DNA of 64,000 nt from Zunongwangia atlantica 22II14-10F7 (lineage in GTDB: Bacteria > Bacteroidota > Bacteroidia > Flavobacteriales > Flavobacteriaceae): NCBI RefSeq assembly GCF_002094855.1, contig NZ_ARYN01000010.1, forward strand, positions 124,001 to 188,000, read 5' to 3'. Positions within the stretch are counted from its first letter, which is position 1. Every line of letters begins with the position of its first letter. The position numbers and the translations under genes are program-made. The notes beneath the pieces were generated by a model, which saw only the letters and a list, made by a program, of their open reading frames with translations, was not told the origin of the DNA and did not search any database. Positions 17,344 through 24,787 of the stretch are shown in pieces.

Positions 17344-17351
17344 TAATTTTG
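17344..17351 (+). promoter_or_regulatory. -7 promoter element for the small membrane-protein gene
   Basis: TAATTTTG fits TAnnTTTG and lies 41 bases before the ATG at 17393. Confidence 0.4.
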
Positions 17352-17392
17352 CAGTTCGATTTTAATGGAGTTTTATAGCTAATTTTAGAGTA

Positions 17393-17560
17393 ATGAAGTT
17401 GTTAGCCACCAAATCTAGAAGATTTTTCATCTTATTTTTCCTCATTTTTCTGCTTGGGGTTATTGGCTTTTTTACTTACATCAACAGTTCTTTAAATCAG
17501 CGATCTGAACTTGATCCTAATCATACTCCCGTTCAGCATAAAATCACACACTATAATTAA
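17393..17560 (+). CDS. Small single-pass membrane protein (55 residues)
   Basis: This short frame begins MKLLATKSRRFFILFF and ends KITHYN before TAA. It has a basic N-terminus, one hydrophobic helix (about residues 11-30) and a polar tail with a Pro/His-rich end, so an N-in single-pass membrane protein is likely. It has a -7 element upstream and lies 39 bases before the DUF2007 gene on the same strand. I recognise no family. The basic-then-hydrophobic layout and promoter context support it as real. Confidence 0.55.
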   Translation: MKLLATKSRRFFILFFLIFLLGVIGFFTYINSSLNQRSELDPNHTPVQHKITHYN

Positions 17561-17599
17561 GAAATAAAGTGTATCTTTAAGTACCTATTAATCAGGTGC

Positions 17600-17842
17600 A
17601 TGAAAGATTATATCTACCTAGAAAGTTTTACTTATTCACACGAGTGTCACGTTGTTAAACATCTTTTAGACAACGAAAATATTCTTTATCATTTTAAGAA
17701 CGAAACAGTTATAGATCTTATTCCTTTATCTTCCTTTGGCCTTGGCGGCATTAAACTTTACATCCATCCATCACATCTAACTAAAGCAAAAAATTTATTA
17801 GACCAAACTTTTAGAAAGAATAATCATCTTAGAATCGTTTAG
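17600..17842 (+). CDS. DUF2007-like small protein
   Basis: The 80-residue product has the pattern of the DUF2007 'putative signal transducing protein' family. An N-terminal strand (YLESFTYSHECHVVKHLLD) resembles an ACT/PII-like fold start, with a Gly-rich GLGGIKLYIHPSHLTKAKNLL stretch near the C-terminus. Function is unknown. It follows the 55-residue membrane protein on the same strand and borders the AT-rich origin-like region. Its coding sequence contains one TTATTCACA 9-mer (17632-17640) identical to two others in that region. Confidence 0.75.
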   Translation: MKDYIYLESFTYSHECHVVKHLLDNENILYHFKNETVIDLIPLSSFGLGGIKLYIHPSHLTKAKNLLDQTFRKNNHLRIV

Positions 17843-18374
17843 TCATTCTTAGTTATTCACATTATATATATCTATTATTTTTCTTTTCTTTTTTTTAAAA
17901 CTTAAATGATGATATATGATTGCGTGTTAATTTGTACAATAAAATTTGCTTGATTTATTTGGAATTTGACTTGTGATTATTTGATAACAACTTATCAACA
18001 GGTGTTTATATTCTTAACTACTTGAAAGCCTTATGTTTTTAAGCTTTACTTAACAATTCTTAAATTTTAAATTAACATATAAATTCTTGAAATTTTAAAA
18101 TTCACAGGCTGTTTATAACCTGTTGTTAGTTGCTGAAAACTTGAAGAAAAATAACCGACTTATAATTTGGATATATGCTCCTATAGTTGGCTTTGTAATT
18201 TTTTCTGAATAAAGCAAATTAGGTTTTTATTTTCTCATCAAAGGTTATTCACAAGTTATTGTCAATTCTAAACACCTGAAAATAAAGGCTATTTAAAAAG
18301 TAATTAACAATGCAATATTCTTAGGTTAATAAGCACTTTTTATACCTTTGTAAGTAGTTAATAAAACTAGAATT
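17843..18374. other. AT-rich gene-free region with DnaA-box-like motifs: candidate oriC
   Basis: This 532-base gap holds no plausible gene. On the + strand it contains TTATTCACA at 17853-17861 and 18245-18253, which match the DnaA-box form TTATNCACA, and TTATCAACA at 17992-18000, one mismatch off. A further TTATTCACA lies at 17632 in the neighbouring gene. Between them are long A/T runs (for example 17861-17910) that could unwind. The parS-like sites about 14 kb away fit an origin-proximal location. The rpiB -7 element closes the region. Function is inferred. Confidence 0.45.
18343..18350 (+). promoter_or_regulatory. -7 promoter element for rpiB
   Basis: TACCTTTG fits TAnnTTTG, 24 bases before the rpiB ATG. 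Confidence 0.45.
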
Positions 18375-18809
18375 ATGAAAATCTCCATTGGTAATGACCA
18401 CGCCGGGACGCAGTATAAGAACCTAATACAACTGTATCTAGAAAAAGAAGCCGGTATCGAAGTAAAAAATTATGGTACAAATACAGATGATAGCGTAGAT
18501 TATGCAGATTTTGTTCATCCCGTTGCAGAAGATGTTGAAAACGGAGAAGCAGATTTTGGAATTATCATTTGCGGTAGCGGTAATGGTGCCAGTATGACGG
18601 CCAATAAACATCAAAAAATACGTTGCGCATTGTGTTGGACGGGTGAGATCACTAAATTATCAAGAGAGCATAATGATGCTAACATTTTAAGTATCCCTGC
18701 ACGTTTTGTTTCTACACAACAGGCGGTAGATATGGTAAAGATTTTTTTAAATACTGAATTTGAAGGTGGTAGACACCAAACAAGGATCGATAAGATTCCG
18801 TGCCAGTAA
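18375..18809 (+). CDS. rpiB: Ribose-5-phosphate isomerase B (RpiB/LacAB family)
   Basis: This 144-residue protein interconverts ribose-5-phosphate and ribulose-5-phosphate. The N-terminal GNDHAG motif binds substrate. The catalytic Cys lies in IICGSGNGASMTANK (about residues 62-76), and the later REHNDANILSIPARF segment is typical. It stands alone, between the origin-like region and a strong terminator. LacA/LacB relatives act on galactose-6-phosphate, but no lac genes are nearby, so RpiB is preferred. Confidence 0.92.
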   Translation: MKISIGNDHAGTQYKNLIQLYLEKEAGIEVKNYGTNTDDSVDYADFVHPVAEDVENGEADFGIIICGSGNGASMTANKHQKIRCALCWTGEITKLSREHNDANILSIPARFVSTQQAVDMVKIFLNTEFEGGRHQTRIDKIPCQ

Positions 18810-18831
18810 TTAACAATCAAGTAAATAATAT

Positions 18832-18866
18832 ATCCCGATTTTGTATAAAATCGGGATTCATTTTTT
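18832..18866 (+). terminator. Intrinsic terminator after rpiB
   Basis: ATCCCGATTTT and AAAATCGGGAT form a perfect 11-bp stem with a 4-base loop (GTAT), followed by a T run after three bases. Confidence 0.88.
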
Positions 18867-18877
18867 AAAGCCTAATA

Positions 18878-19315
18878 ATGAACATTAGTATTAAAACATT
18901 CAACGAGCTTAGCTTAAATGAGTTATATCAAATCTTACAATTGAGATCTGAAGTTTTTGTGGTAGAACAGGATTGCGTATATCAGGATATCGATGGCAAA
19001 GACGATAAAGCATTACACATTATTGGTGATATAAATGGCGAAATTGTAGCTTATACACGCTGTTTTGATAAAGGATTTTATTTTGAAGAAGCCGCAATTG
19101 GTCGCGTTGTTGTAAAACAGGAACAACGAAAATATGCTTATGGTCACCAGATCATGAAAGCTTCAATAAAAGCAATTAAAGATCATTTTGGTACTGAAAA
19201 TATTAAACTTTCAGCACAACAATATTTAATTAAATTCTATGAAAGTCATGGCTTTACCAGCCTTGGTGAAGGATATCTTGAAGACGGCATCCCACACATT
19301 GCTATGGTAAAATAG
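18878..19315 (+). CDS. ElaA-like GNAT N-acetyltransferase
   Basis: The 145-residue product has the ElaA signature LRSEVFVVEQDCVYQDIDGKD near residues 22-42 and an acetyl-CoA pyrophosphate loop resembling VVVKQEQRKYAYGHQIM. The substrate of ElaA enzymes is not known. The ATG at 18878 follows 12 bases after the rpiB terminator's T run. It ends 3 bases from the stop of the convergent ctpA-like gene, and its terminator appears to lie inside that gene's 3' end. Confidence 0.88.
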   Translation: MNISIKTFNELSLNELYQILQLRSEVFVVEQDCVYQDIDGKDDKALHIIGDINGEIVAYTRCFDKGFYFEEAAIGRVVVKQEQRKYAYGHQIMKASIKAIKDHFGTENIKLSAQQYLIKFYESHGFTSLGEGYLEDGIPHIAMVK

Positions 19316-19318
19316 TGC

Positions 19319-20992
19319 TTAATTTTGTAGAATTTTAGCATACTGGCCAGGGTTGTTTAAAACTTCCCTGGCTTTTTTTATTTCTTCGCTATTAGCTACA
19401 TGATTTTGATATAAACCTTCCTGATAAAAATAATGTTTAATGATCTGGTCTTGTAAAACCGATTTAATTTCTTCTTTCTTATTATCTAGATCTTCAGCCT
19501 TGCTTTTATCGATCTCAGTAGATATTTGTTTATAACTATCAAGGATATCTTGCTGAAAACCTTCAGATTGTGCAGTTATTAACAATTGCTCCAATTCCTG
19601 TTCAGTATCTGTTTTATAGTTAAAATCTGAAGTTTTTAAATAGTCTTTAAAATCACTAAAATCGGCATCGCTAAATTCATAAGTTACGGGATCTTCAACA
19701 TTATTTTGATAATAGTAATTGGTGGCATAATTGAAAATAGCATTCTTCTCTAAAAGCGCTCTGGTAATACTACTATATTCTGAAGATTCTAAGCGAACAT
19801 CAGGTAAAACTCCACCGCCATCGTAAACTGTTCTTCCGTTTTTGGTTTTAAAAGCATTATAATCTTCCACCTTTGTACGAACAGCTTCCCCATTTTCATC
19901 TCGTTTACGGTAATCTAAAGCCTGTATACAGCGTCCGCTTGGTGTATAATAGCGAGAGATAGTAATTTTAAGTTGCGTACCGTAAGCGATCTCTTTTGGG
20001 CGTTGTACCAATCCTTTTCCAAAAGTACGCGCACCTACCACTACTCCTCTATCCAGATCCTGAATAGCTCCTGAAACGATCTCACTAGCCGAAGCACTTT
20101 GCCCATTCACTAAAACCACTAACGGAATTTTAGTATCTATTGGCTCCTTTTGGGTGTAATATTCTTTATTATATTTCTCGATTACCGATTTGGTGCTGGT
20201 AATAAGTTCTCCTTTTTCTAAGAAAATATTACTCACGTTTATCGCTTCGCTTAATAAACCACCGGGATTTCCTCGAAGATCAAGAATGATCTTATCTGCA
20301 CCCTGGCTTTTAAGATCTTTAACCGCTCTGCTGGTTTCTTCGTAAGCTTTTTGGTTAAATCTACTTAAAACCACATAGCCGCTATTATCTTCTAAAAGAC
20401 TATAAAACGGCACCGCTTTTAATTCAACCGAACTTCTTTTAATGCTGGTTTGTTGTGTTTTTCCCTGTCTTTGGTAAGTGATATTAACTTCAGAATTTAA
20501 AGATCCGTTTAATAAAGTTTGTGCACCTTCAGTAAAATCTGAAACTTTGGTATCCCCAATTTTAGTGATTTTATCGCCAGGTTTTAATCCGGCTTTATCT
20601 GCAGGGTAATCTTTATAAACTTCAGTTATTAACAGGATATCTTCATCTGGTTTTAAAGCCGCACCAATGCCGGTATATTCTCCTTCCATATTAATTCTGG
20701 AGCTTTGTACATCTTGCTCACTCCAAAAATTAGTATAAGGATCCAGATCTGTTAACATCGATTTTATCGCGGTATCCATAAGATCTGCCGGGCTGGTTTC
20801 ATCAACATAATTCATGTTGATTTCCTTAAAAAGCGTGGTAAAAATTTCAATTTGTTTCGCGATCTCAAAGAAATCAGATTTAAAACCGAAACTTGTGAAT
20901 AACACCACCCCGCTAACAGCTAAGATTAGTGTTTTTTTATAGAGATTTTTTTTCATCTTCATTAATAATTTAAGGATGAATACCAACTTCAT
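19319..20992 (-). CDS. CtpA/Prc-type carboxyl-terminal processing protease (S41)
   Basis: The 557-residue frame has a signal or anchor segment (NLYKKTLILAVSGVVLFTS), then a PDZ domain (about 95-180, GIGAALKP to AGLKPGDKITKIG). The S41 catalytic domain carries Ser in NGQSASASEIVSGA and Lys in TFGKGLVQ. These periplasmic proteases cut proteins at their C-termini. The likely start is ATG 20962 or 20956 (MKMKKN or MKKN); the annotated frame start adds about ten residues. It is downstream of rnpA and D-LDH-like genes on the same strand, with a dispersed repeat in between. Confidence 0.9.
   Translation of the reverse strand: MKLVFILKLLMKMKKNLYKKTLILAVSGVVLFTSFGFKSDFFEIAKQIEIFTTLFKEINMNYVDETSPADLMDTAIKSMLTDLDPYTNFWSEQDVQSSRINMEGEYTGIGAALKPDEDILLITEVYKDYPADKAGLKPGDKITKIGDTKVSDFTEGAQTLLNGSLNSEVNITYQRQGKTQQTSIKRSSVELKAVPFYSLLEDNSGYVVLSRFNQKAYEETSRAVKDLKSQGADKIILDLRGNPGGLLSEAINVSNIFLEKGELITSTKSVIEKYNKEYYTQKEPIDTKIPLVVLVNGQSASASEIVSGAIQDLDRGVVVGARTFGKGLVQRPKEIAYGTQLKITISRYYTPSGRCIQALDYRKRDENGEAVRTKVEDYNAFKTKNGRTVYDGGGVLPDVRLESSEYSSITRALLEKNAIFNYATNYYYQNNVEDPVTYEFSDADFSDFKDYLKTSDFNYKTDTEQELEQLLITAQSEGFQQDILDSYKQISTEIDKSKAEDLDNKKEEIKSVLQDQIIKHYFYQEGLYQNHVANSEEIKKAREVLNNPGQYAKILQN
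19346..19379 (+). terminator. Terminator for the GNAT gene, inside the ctpA-like coding end
   Basis: GCCAGGG and CCCTGGC form a 7-bp GC-rich stem with a 13-base loop, followed by seven T on the + strand. It lies 30 bases past the acetyltransferase stop. On the minus strand the same bases encode the ARE-to-NPGQ part of the convergent protease. Confidence 0.7.
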
Positions 20993-20997
20993 CTTAC

Positions 20998-21081
20998 TCG
21001 ATAATCGAGATTAAATACTCCGAGGCAAGCCTCGATATAAAGACGATTTTCGAAAAAAAGCCTTAGGTTTTTACCCTCAGG
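20998..21081. repeat. Dispersed GAGGC/GCCTC intergenic element, copy 2
   Basis: CGAGGCAAGCCTCG is a near-palindrome here, with AGCCTTAGGTTTTTACCC about 30 bases later. The order matches the element at 12594-12680. The left flank GATAATCGAGATTAAAT is repeated exactly at 62701-62717. It fills the gap between rnpA and the ctpA-like gene. Confidence 0.5.
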
Positions 21082-21088
21082 TAGTTTA

Positions 21089-21496
21089 CTATTTTAAAAC
21101 GCTTATTTTTTCCTTTTGTTTTAAGCGTTCCAGTAAGTTAAGCATTAACTGCTCCATCTTTATTTGAGAAATGTCTTCGCGGGAAAGATAAATAAACATC
21201 AACGCATATTGCTGTTTTGCCCCGGTCATAACAATATACTTATTTTTTCTGAAAGATTCTCGCATCAGTCTTTTGATGCGATTGCGTTGTACAGCGGTTT
21301 TTATAAATTTCTTCGGAACAGAAAATCCAGTCTTAAAATATCGATTTTTAGCTGAAACTGTCACAGAATCCTGGGAAGTGATAGGAATATAGACCAATCT
21401 AAGCGGATAATTCTTTATCGAAATACCTTCAGCAAAAAGCTTATCGATAAGAATTTTACTCTTTAATTTTTCATGTTTTTTGAAGCCTTCTTCCAT
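21089..21496 (-). CDS. rnpA: Ribonuclease P protein component
   Basis: The 135-residue basic protein supports the RNase P RNA in trimming tRNA 5' leaders. The family signature is seen in KTAVQRNRIKRLMRESFR (about residues 69-86), preceded by FSVPKKF. Unusually for bacteria it is not next to rpmH; it sits between a D-lactate-dehydrogenase-like gene (37 bases upstream) and a ctpA-like gene. Bacteroidota often show this order. Confidence 0.93.
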   Translation of the reverse strand: MEEGFKKHEKLKSKILIDKLFAEGISIKNYPLRLVYIPITSQDSVTVSAKNRYFKTGFSVPKKFIKTAVQRNRIKRLMRESFRKNKYIVMTGAKQQYALMFIYLSREDISQIKMEQLMLNLLERLKQKEKISVLK

Positions 21497-21533
21497 GCCC
21501 CAAAAATAGGTATTGTAAATGGATAATTACAAA

Positions 21534-22523
21534 CTAAACCTTAAGCTGATTATTGGTTTCTTTTTCCGCTTTAAAATCTTTGATGTTCTGTATGGTGACC
21601 TCAGCAATTTGCTGCAATGCTTCTTTGGTTAAAAATCCCTGGTGTGCGGTAATGAGAACGTTTGGGAAAGAAATTAACCTCGCGATAATATCGTCTTTGA
21701 TCACACTTTCAGAAAGATCTTTAAAAAACAATTGCTCTTCCTGCTCGTAAACATCGATACCTAAATAACCTAATTTACCAGATTTAAGTGCTTCGATCGT
21801 ATCTACGGTGTTAATTAATGGGCCACGGCTGGTGTTAATTAGCATCATACCATCTTTCATTAATTTAAAGCTTTCTTTGTTGATGATGTGCTTGGTTTCT
21901 GGATTTAGCGGGCAGTGTAAAGAAATAATATCAGATTGTTCTAGTAATTTTTCAAAAGAAACATAAGTACCGCCCTGCTCTATGATTTCTTTATTTTCAA
22001 ACTTGTCGTAAGCGATAATCTTACAGCCAAAACCTGTCATATTTTTTGCAAAAATGCTTCCTATTTTACCGGTCCCAATCACACCCACAGTTTTCCCATG
22101 AAGATTGAATCCGCGTAATCTTTCCAAGGAAAAATTTCCTTCTCTAATACGATTATACGCTTTGTGTGTTTTTCGATTTAAAGTAAGAATAAGTGCAACC
22201 GCATGCTCTGCAACGGCTTCTGGAGAATATGCCGGTACACGATACACTTTTATATCATATTTAGCCGCTGCAGCCAGATTTACATTATTAAAACCGGCGC
22301 AGCGCAGTACCACAAATTTAACTTTGTTTTCAGCTAAAATCGCTAAAGTTTCTTCATCCAGATCGTCGTGGACAAAAACGCAAACACCATCGTAACCTTT
22401 GGTAAGATCTGCAGTGTCTTTGTATAATCTAACTTCAAAATATTTAAGATCTATTTCTTGTTTGTGATAAGGATCAAAGAATTCTTTATCATAAGATTTG
22501 GTGCTAAAAAACGCTAATTTCAT
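21534..22523 (-). CDS. 2-hydroxyacid (D-lactate) dehydrogenase
   Basis: This 329-residue protein belongs to the D-2-hydroxyacid dehydrogenases, closest to the fermentative D-lactate dehydrogenase (LdhA) type. The NAD-binding motif is VGVIGTGKIGSIF (about 145-157). Catalytic residues are the Arg of NTSRGPLIN, the Glu of DVYEQEE and the His of ITAHQGFLT. The SPEAVAEHAVALIL segment is typical. It probably reduces pyruvate to D-lactate; other 2-ketoacids are possible. It is the first gene of a likely operon with rnpA and the CtpA-type protease. Confidence 0.9.
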   Translation of the reverse strand: MKLAFFSTKSYDKEFFDPYHKQEIDLKYFEVRLYKDTADLTKGYDGVCVFVHDDLDEETLAILAENKVKFVVLRCAGFNNVNLAAAAKYDIKVYRVPAYSPEAVAEHAVALILTLNRKTHKAYNRIREGNFSLERLRGFNLHGKTVGVIGTGKIGSIFAKNMTGFGCKIIAYDKFENKEIIEQGGTYVSFEKLLEQSDIISLHCPLNPETKHIINKESFKLMKDGMMLINTSRGPLINTVDTIEALKSGKLGYLGIDVYEQEEQLFFKDLSESVIKDDIIARLISFPNVLITAHQGFLTKEALQQIAEVTIQNIKDFKAEKETNNQLKV

Positions 22524-22643
22524 ATTCTTGAGGTTGGATTGGTATTCTAAAAATATAAAATAGATCGACTAAATAAAATTTAATCCCTTATTTATGGTTT
22601 AATTTCCTCAGGATCGACTCGAATTATTTTTAACTTTTCCTAT

Positions 22644-22798
22644 TTGATTATCCGTAATTTGTAATAATTCGTTGTGATCGTCATTCCGGACTTGATCCGG
22701 AATATCATACTATGTTGAAAAAAAATATATTGTGATGAGACCCTGAATCAAGTTCAGGGTGACCACAACTCATTATGATCTATTGCGGACATTCAATT
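22644..22798 (+). repeat. 155-bp dispersed repeat, copy A
   Basis: Two hairpins (TCCGGACTTGATCCGGA and CCCTGAATCAAGTTCAGGG) lie within a 155-base unit. The same unit occurs in reverse orientation at 59452-59606 with about 13 mismatches counted by eye. It fills most of the gene-free stretch 22524-22850; nothing else was recognised there. Confidence 0.85.
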
Positions 22799-22855
22799 TC
22801 CTATTATCTCATGGGATTACCCCGAGGTTCTGGATTATGGAAGCTTTTTTAAAAC

Positions 22856-22885
22856 AAAAAAGTCCGGCATTTGCCGGACTTTCTA
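22856..22885 (-). terminator. Intrinsic terminator after the M1 peptidase gene
   Basis: AGTCCGGCA and TGCCGGACT form a 9-bp stem with a 2-base loop. Read on the minus strand it is followed by a run of T, ending the M1 peptidase transcript. Confidence 0.88.
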
Positions 22886-22903
22886 TTCAATAGAAAAATA
22901 TTG

Positions 22904-24775
22904 TTATTCTGAATCTACCTGTCCGTACGTATTATTATTACGGTTAACATCTGCCATAAGCTGAGATTCGTCGATTTCGATCGATTTTATATCTGCTTTT
23001 GCAGCATCGATTTCCAGCTCGTAAGTTGGAAGTGCCCAAGGCCAGTCTTCTTTTAAAATACGCTCTACATCTCCTTCAGCTGGTTTTTCCCAACGCATCA
23101 TGCGCAATGGCATATAGTATAATTTTTTACTACCATCGTTTAAAGTTACTGTAACTTCAACAGGCATTGGCATTAAAGCTTTTCTTTCTAAGGTGATTTT
23201 GGTTCCGTTTTCTGCCGCTTCAACGCTATTTATCGCGTAATCGATTTGGTTGGTAGTTTCGGTCCAATCTGTTAAATACCAGTGTAATTCGGCTCCAGAA
23301 ACTTTTTCAGCAATTCTTATAAAATCGTTTGGTGTTGGATGTTTAAATTTCCATTCATCATAATAACGATTTAAAGTTTCAGCTAAATTATCCTGACCAA
23401 TTATATAACCAAGTTGCGATAAGAAAACCGCTCCTTTACTGTATGCTGCAATAGAATATGCAGTATTGATATCGTAACGATCACCATGCGTAGTTTGTGG
23501 TTGTTCCATACCAGAAGTTGCAATATAGTTGTAACCTCTATACGATCCAGCTGTTGGATTTCCTGAAGTTCCTTTGATCGTTTTTTGAGCTAATCCAGAA
23601 ATATAAGTAGTAAAACCTTCGTCCATCCAAGGATGCTCAGATTCGTTTGTTCCTAATAATTGCTGAAACCAGGAATGTGCAAACTCATGTGCCGTAGTTC
23701 CTAGTAGACCATTATAACTTTCACCACCGGTAATTAGGGTACACATCGCATACTCCATACCACCGTCACCACCTTGGATAACTGAATATTGTGGCCATGG
23801 ATAAGGACCAATATGCTCGTTAAAGAAAGCTAGTAGTTTTGCAGTTTCTGGCTGAATTTTTTGCCATGCATCTGTTACTTTTGGATCGTCTTTGTATAAA
23901 AAGTGAAGTGTTACTCCGCTTTCAGTTTCCAATTTGTCGTGGATATATTCTGGATCTGCAGCCCAGGCAAAATCGTGAACTTTTTCAGCTTTAAAATTCC
24001 AGGCTAGTTTTTTGCCTTTACGTTTAACTTTAGTTCCTTCTTCTTCGTAACCATAACCAATTTCTTCAGGGTTTTGTAAAACTCCTGTCCCGCCAATAAT
24101 ATAATCTTTGTCGATGTTAATGGTTACATCAAAATCTCCCCAAACGCCATGAAACTCTCTGGCGATATAAGGATCTGCATGCCAGCCTTCAAAATCATAT
24201 TCGGCTAATTTAGGATACCATTGCGTCATAGAAAGTGCAACACCATCAGCGTTATTTCTACCAGATCTTCTAATCTGAACAGGTACCTGACCTTCAAATT
24301 CCATTTTAAAAGTAGTAGATTTTCCAGGTAAAATTGGTTCAGCAAGATGAACGATAAGAATTGTTTCTTCATCTTCCATCTCTACTTTCTTCCCATCCTG
24401 AGTTAAAGAAGTGGCTCTTAAATAACCAATTTCGTCTTCATTAAGTTTGGCAATTCTACTTTCGTAATCTGGATTTTGACGATCTCCTTTATTATTTACC
24501 ATTCTTCCATCTGGATCCTGGATGTCCTGTAAACGAGAATCCATTTCGCTTCCTGGTTGGAAAGCGTTAAAGAACATATGGTAGTAAACTTTGGTTAAAG
24601 TATCTGGAGAATTATTGGTATAAACCAACTCCTGTGTACCGGTATATTGGTAATTTTCAACATTCATATCTACGTCCATATCGTAGTCTACATGCTGTTG
24701 CCAGTAACTGGTATTATTTTGAGCCTGCGAAAATGCAGTGGCCAATAGAGCCAGACTAAAAATTAGTTTTTTCAT
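22904..24775 (-). CDS. M1-family zinc metallopeptidase
   Basis: The 623-residue protein has a signal peptide (cleaved near AFSQAQ, about residue 18). The gluzincin motif HEFAHSWFQQLL with a downstream Glu in WMDEGFTTY gives the HExxH-(18)-E zinc site, and GGMEYAM is the GAMEN-type exopeptidase motif. It probably removes N-terminal amino acids from peptides in the periplasm or outside. It follows the S8 protease gene by 12 bases and the MBL gene before that, suggesting a co-expressed peptide-degrading set. Confidence 0.92.
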   Translation of the reverse strand: MKKLIFSLALLATAFSQAQNNTSYWQQHVDYDMDVDMNVENYQYTGTQELVYTNNSPDTLTKVYYHMFFNAFQPGSEMDSRLQDIQDPDGRMVNNKGDRQNPDYESRIAKLNEDEIGYLRATSLTQDGKKVEMEDEETILIVHLAEPILPGKSTTFKMEFEGQVPVQIRRSGRNNADGVALSMTQWYPKLAEYDFEGWHADPYIAREFHGVWGDFDVTINIDKDYIIGGTGVLQNPEEIGYGYEEEGTKVKRKGKKLAWNFKAEKVHDFAWAADPEYIHDKLETESGVTLHFLYKDDPKVTDAWQKIQPETAKLLAFFNEHIGPYPWPQYSVIQGGDGGMEYAMCTLITGGESYNGLLGTTAHEFAHSWFQQLLGTNESEHPWMDEGFTTYISGLAQKTIKGTSGNPTAGSYRGYNYIATSGMEQPQTTHGDRYDINTAYSIAAYSKGAVFLSQLGYIIGQDNLAETLNRYYDEWKFKHPTPNDFIRIAEKVSGAELHWYLTDWTETTNQIDYAINSVEAAENGTKITLERKALMPMPVEVTVTLNDGSKKLYYMPLRMMRWEKPAEGDVERILKEDWPWALPTYELEIDAAKADIKSIEIDESQLMADVNRNNNTYGQVDSE

Positions 24776-24787
24776 AAATGTGGGTTA

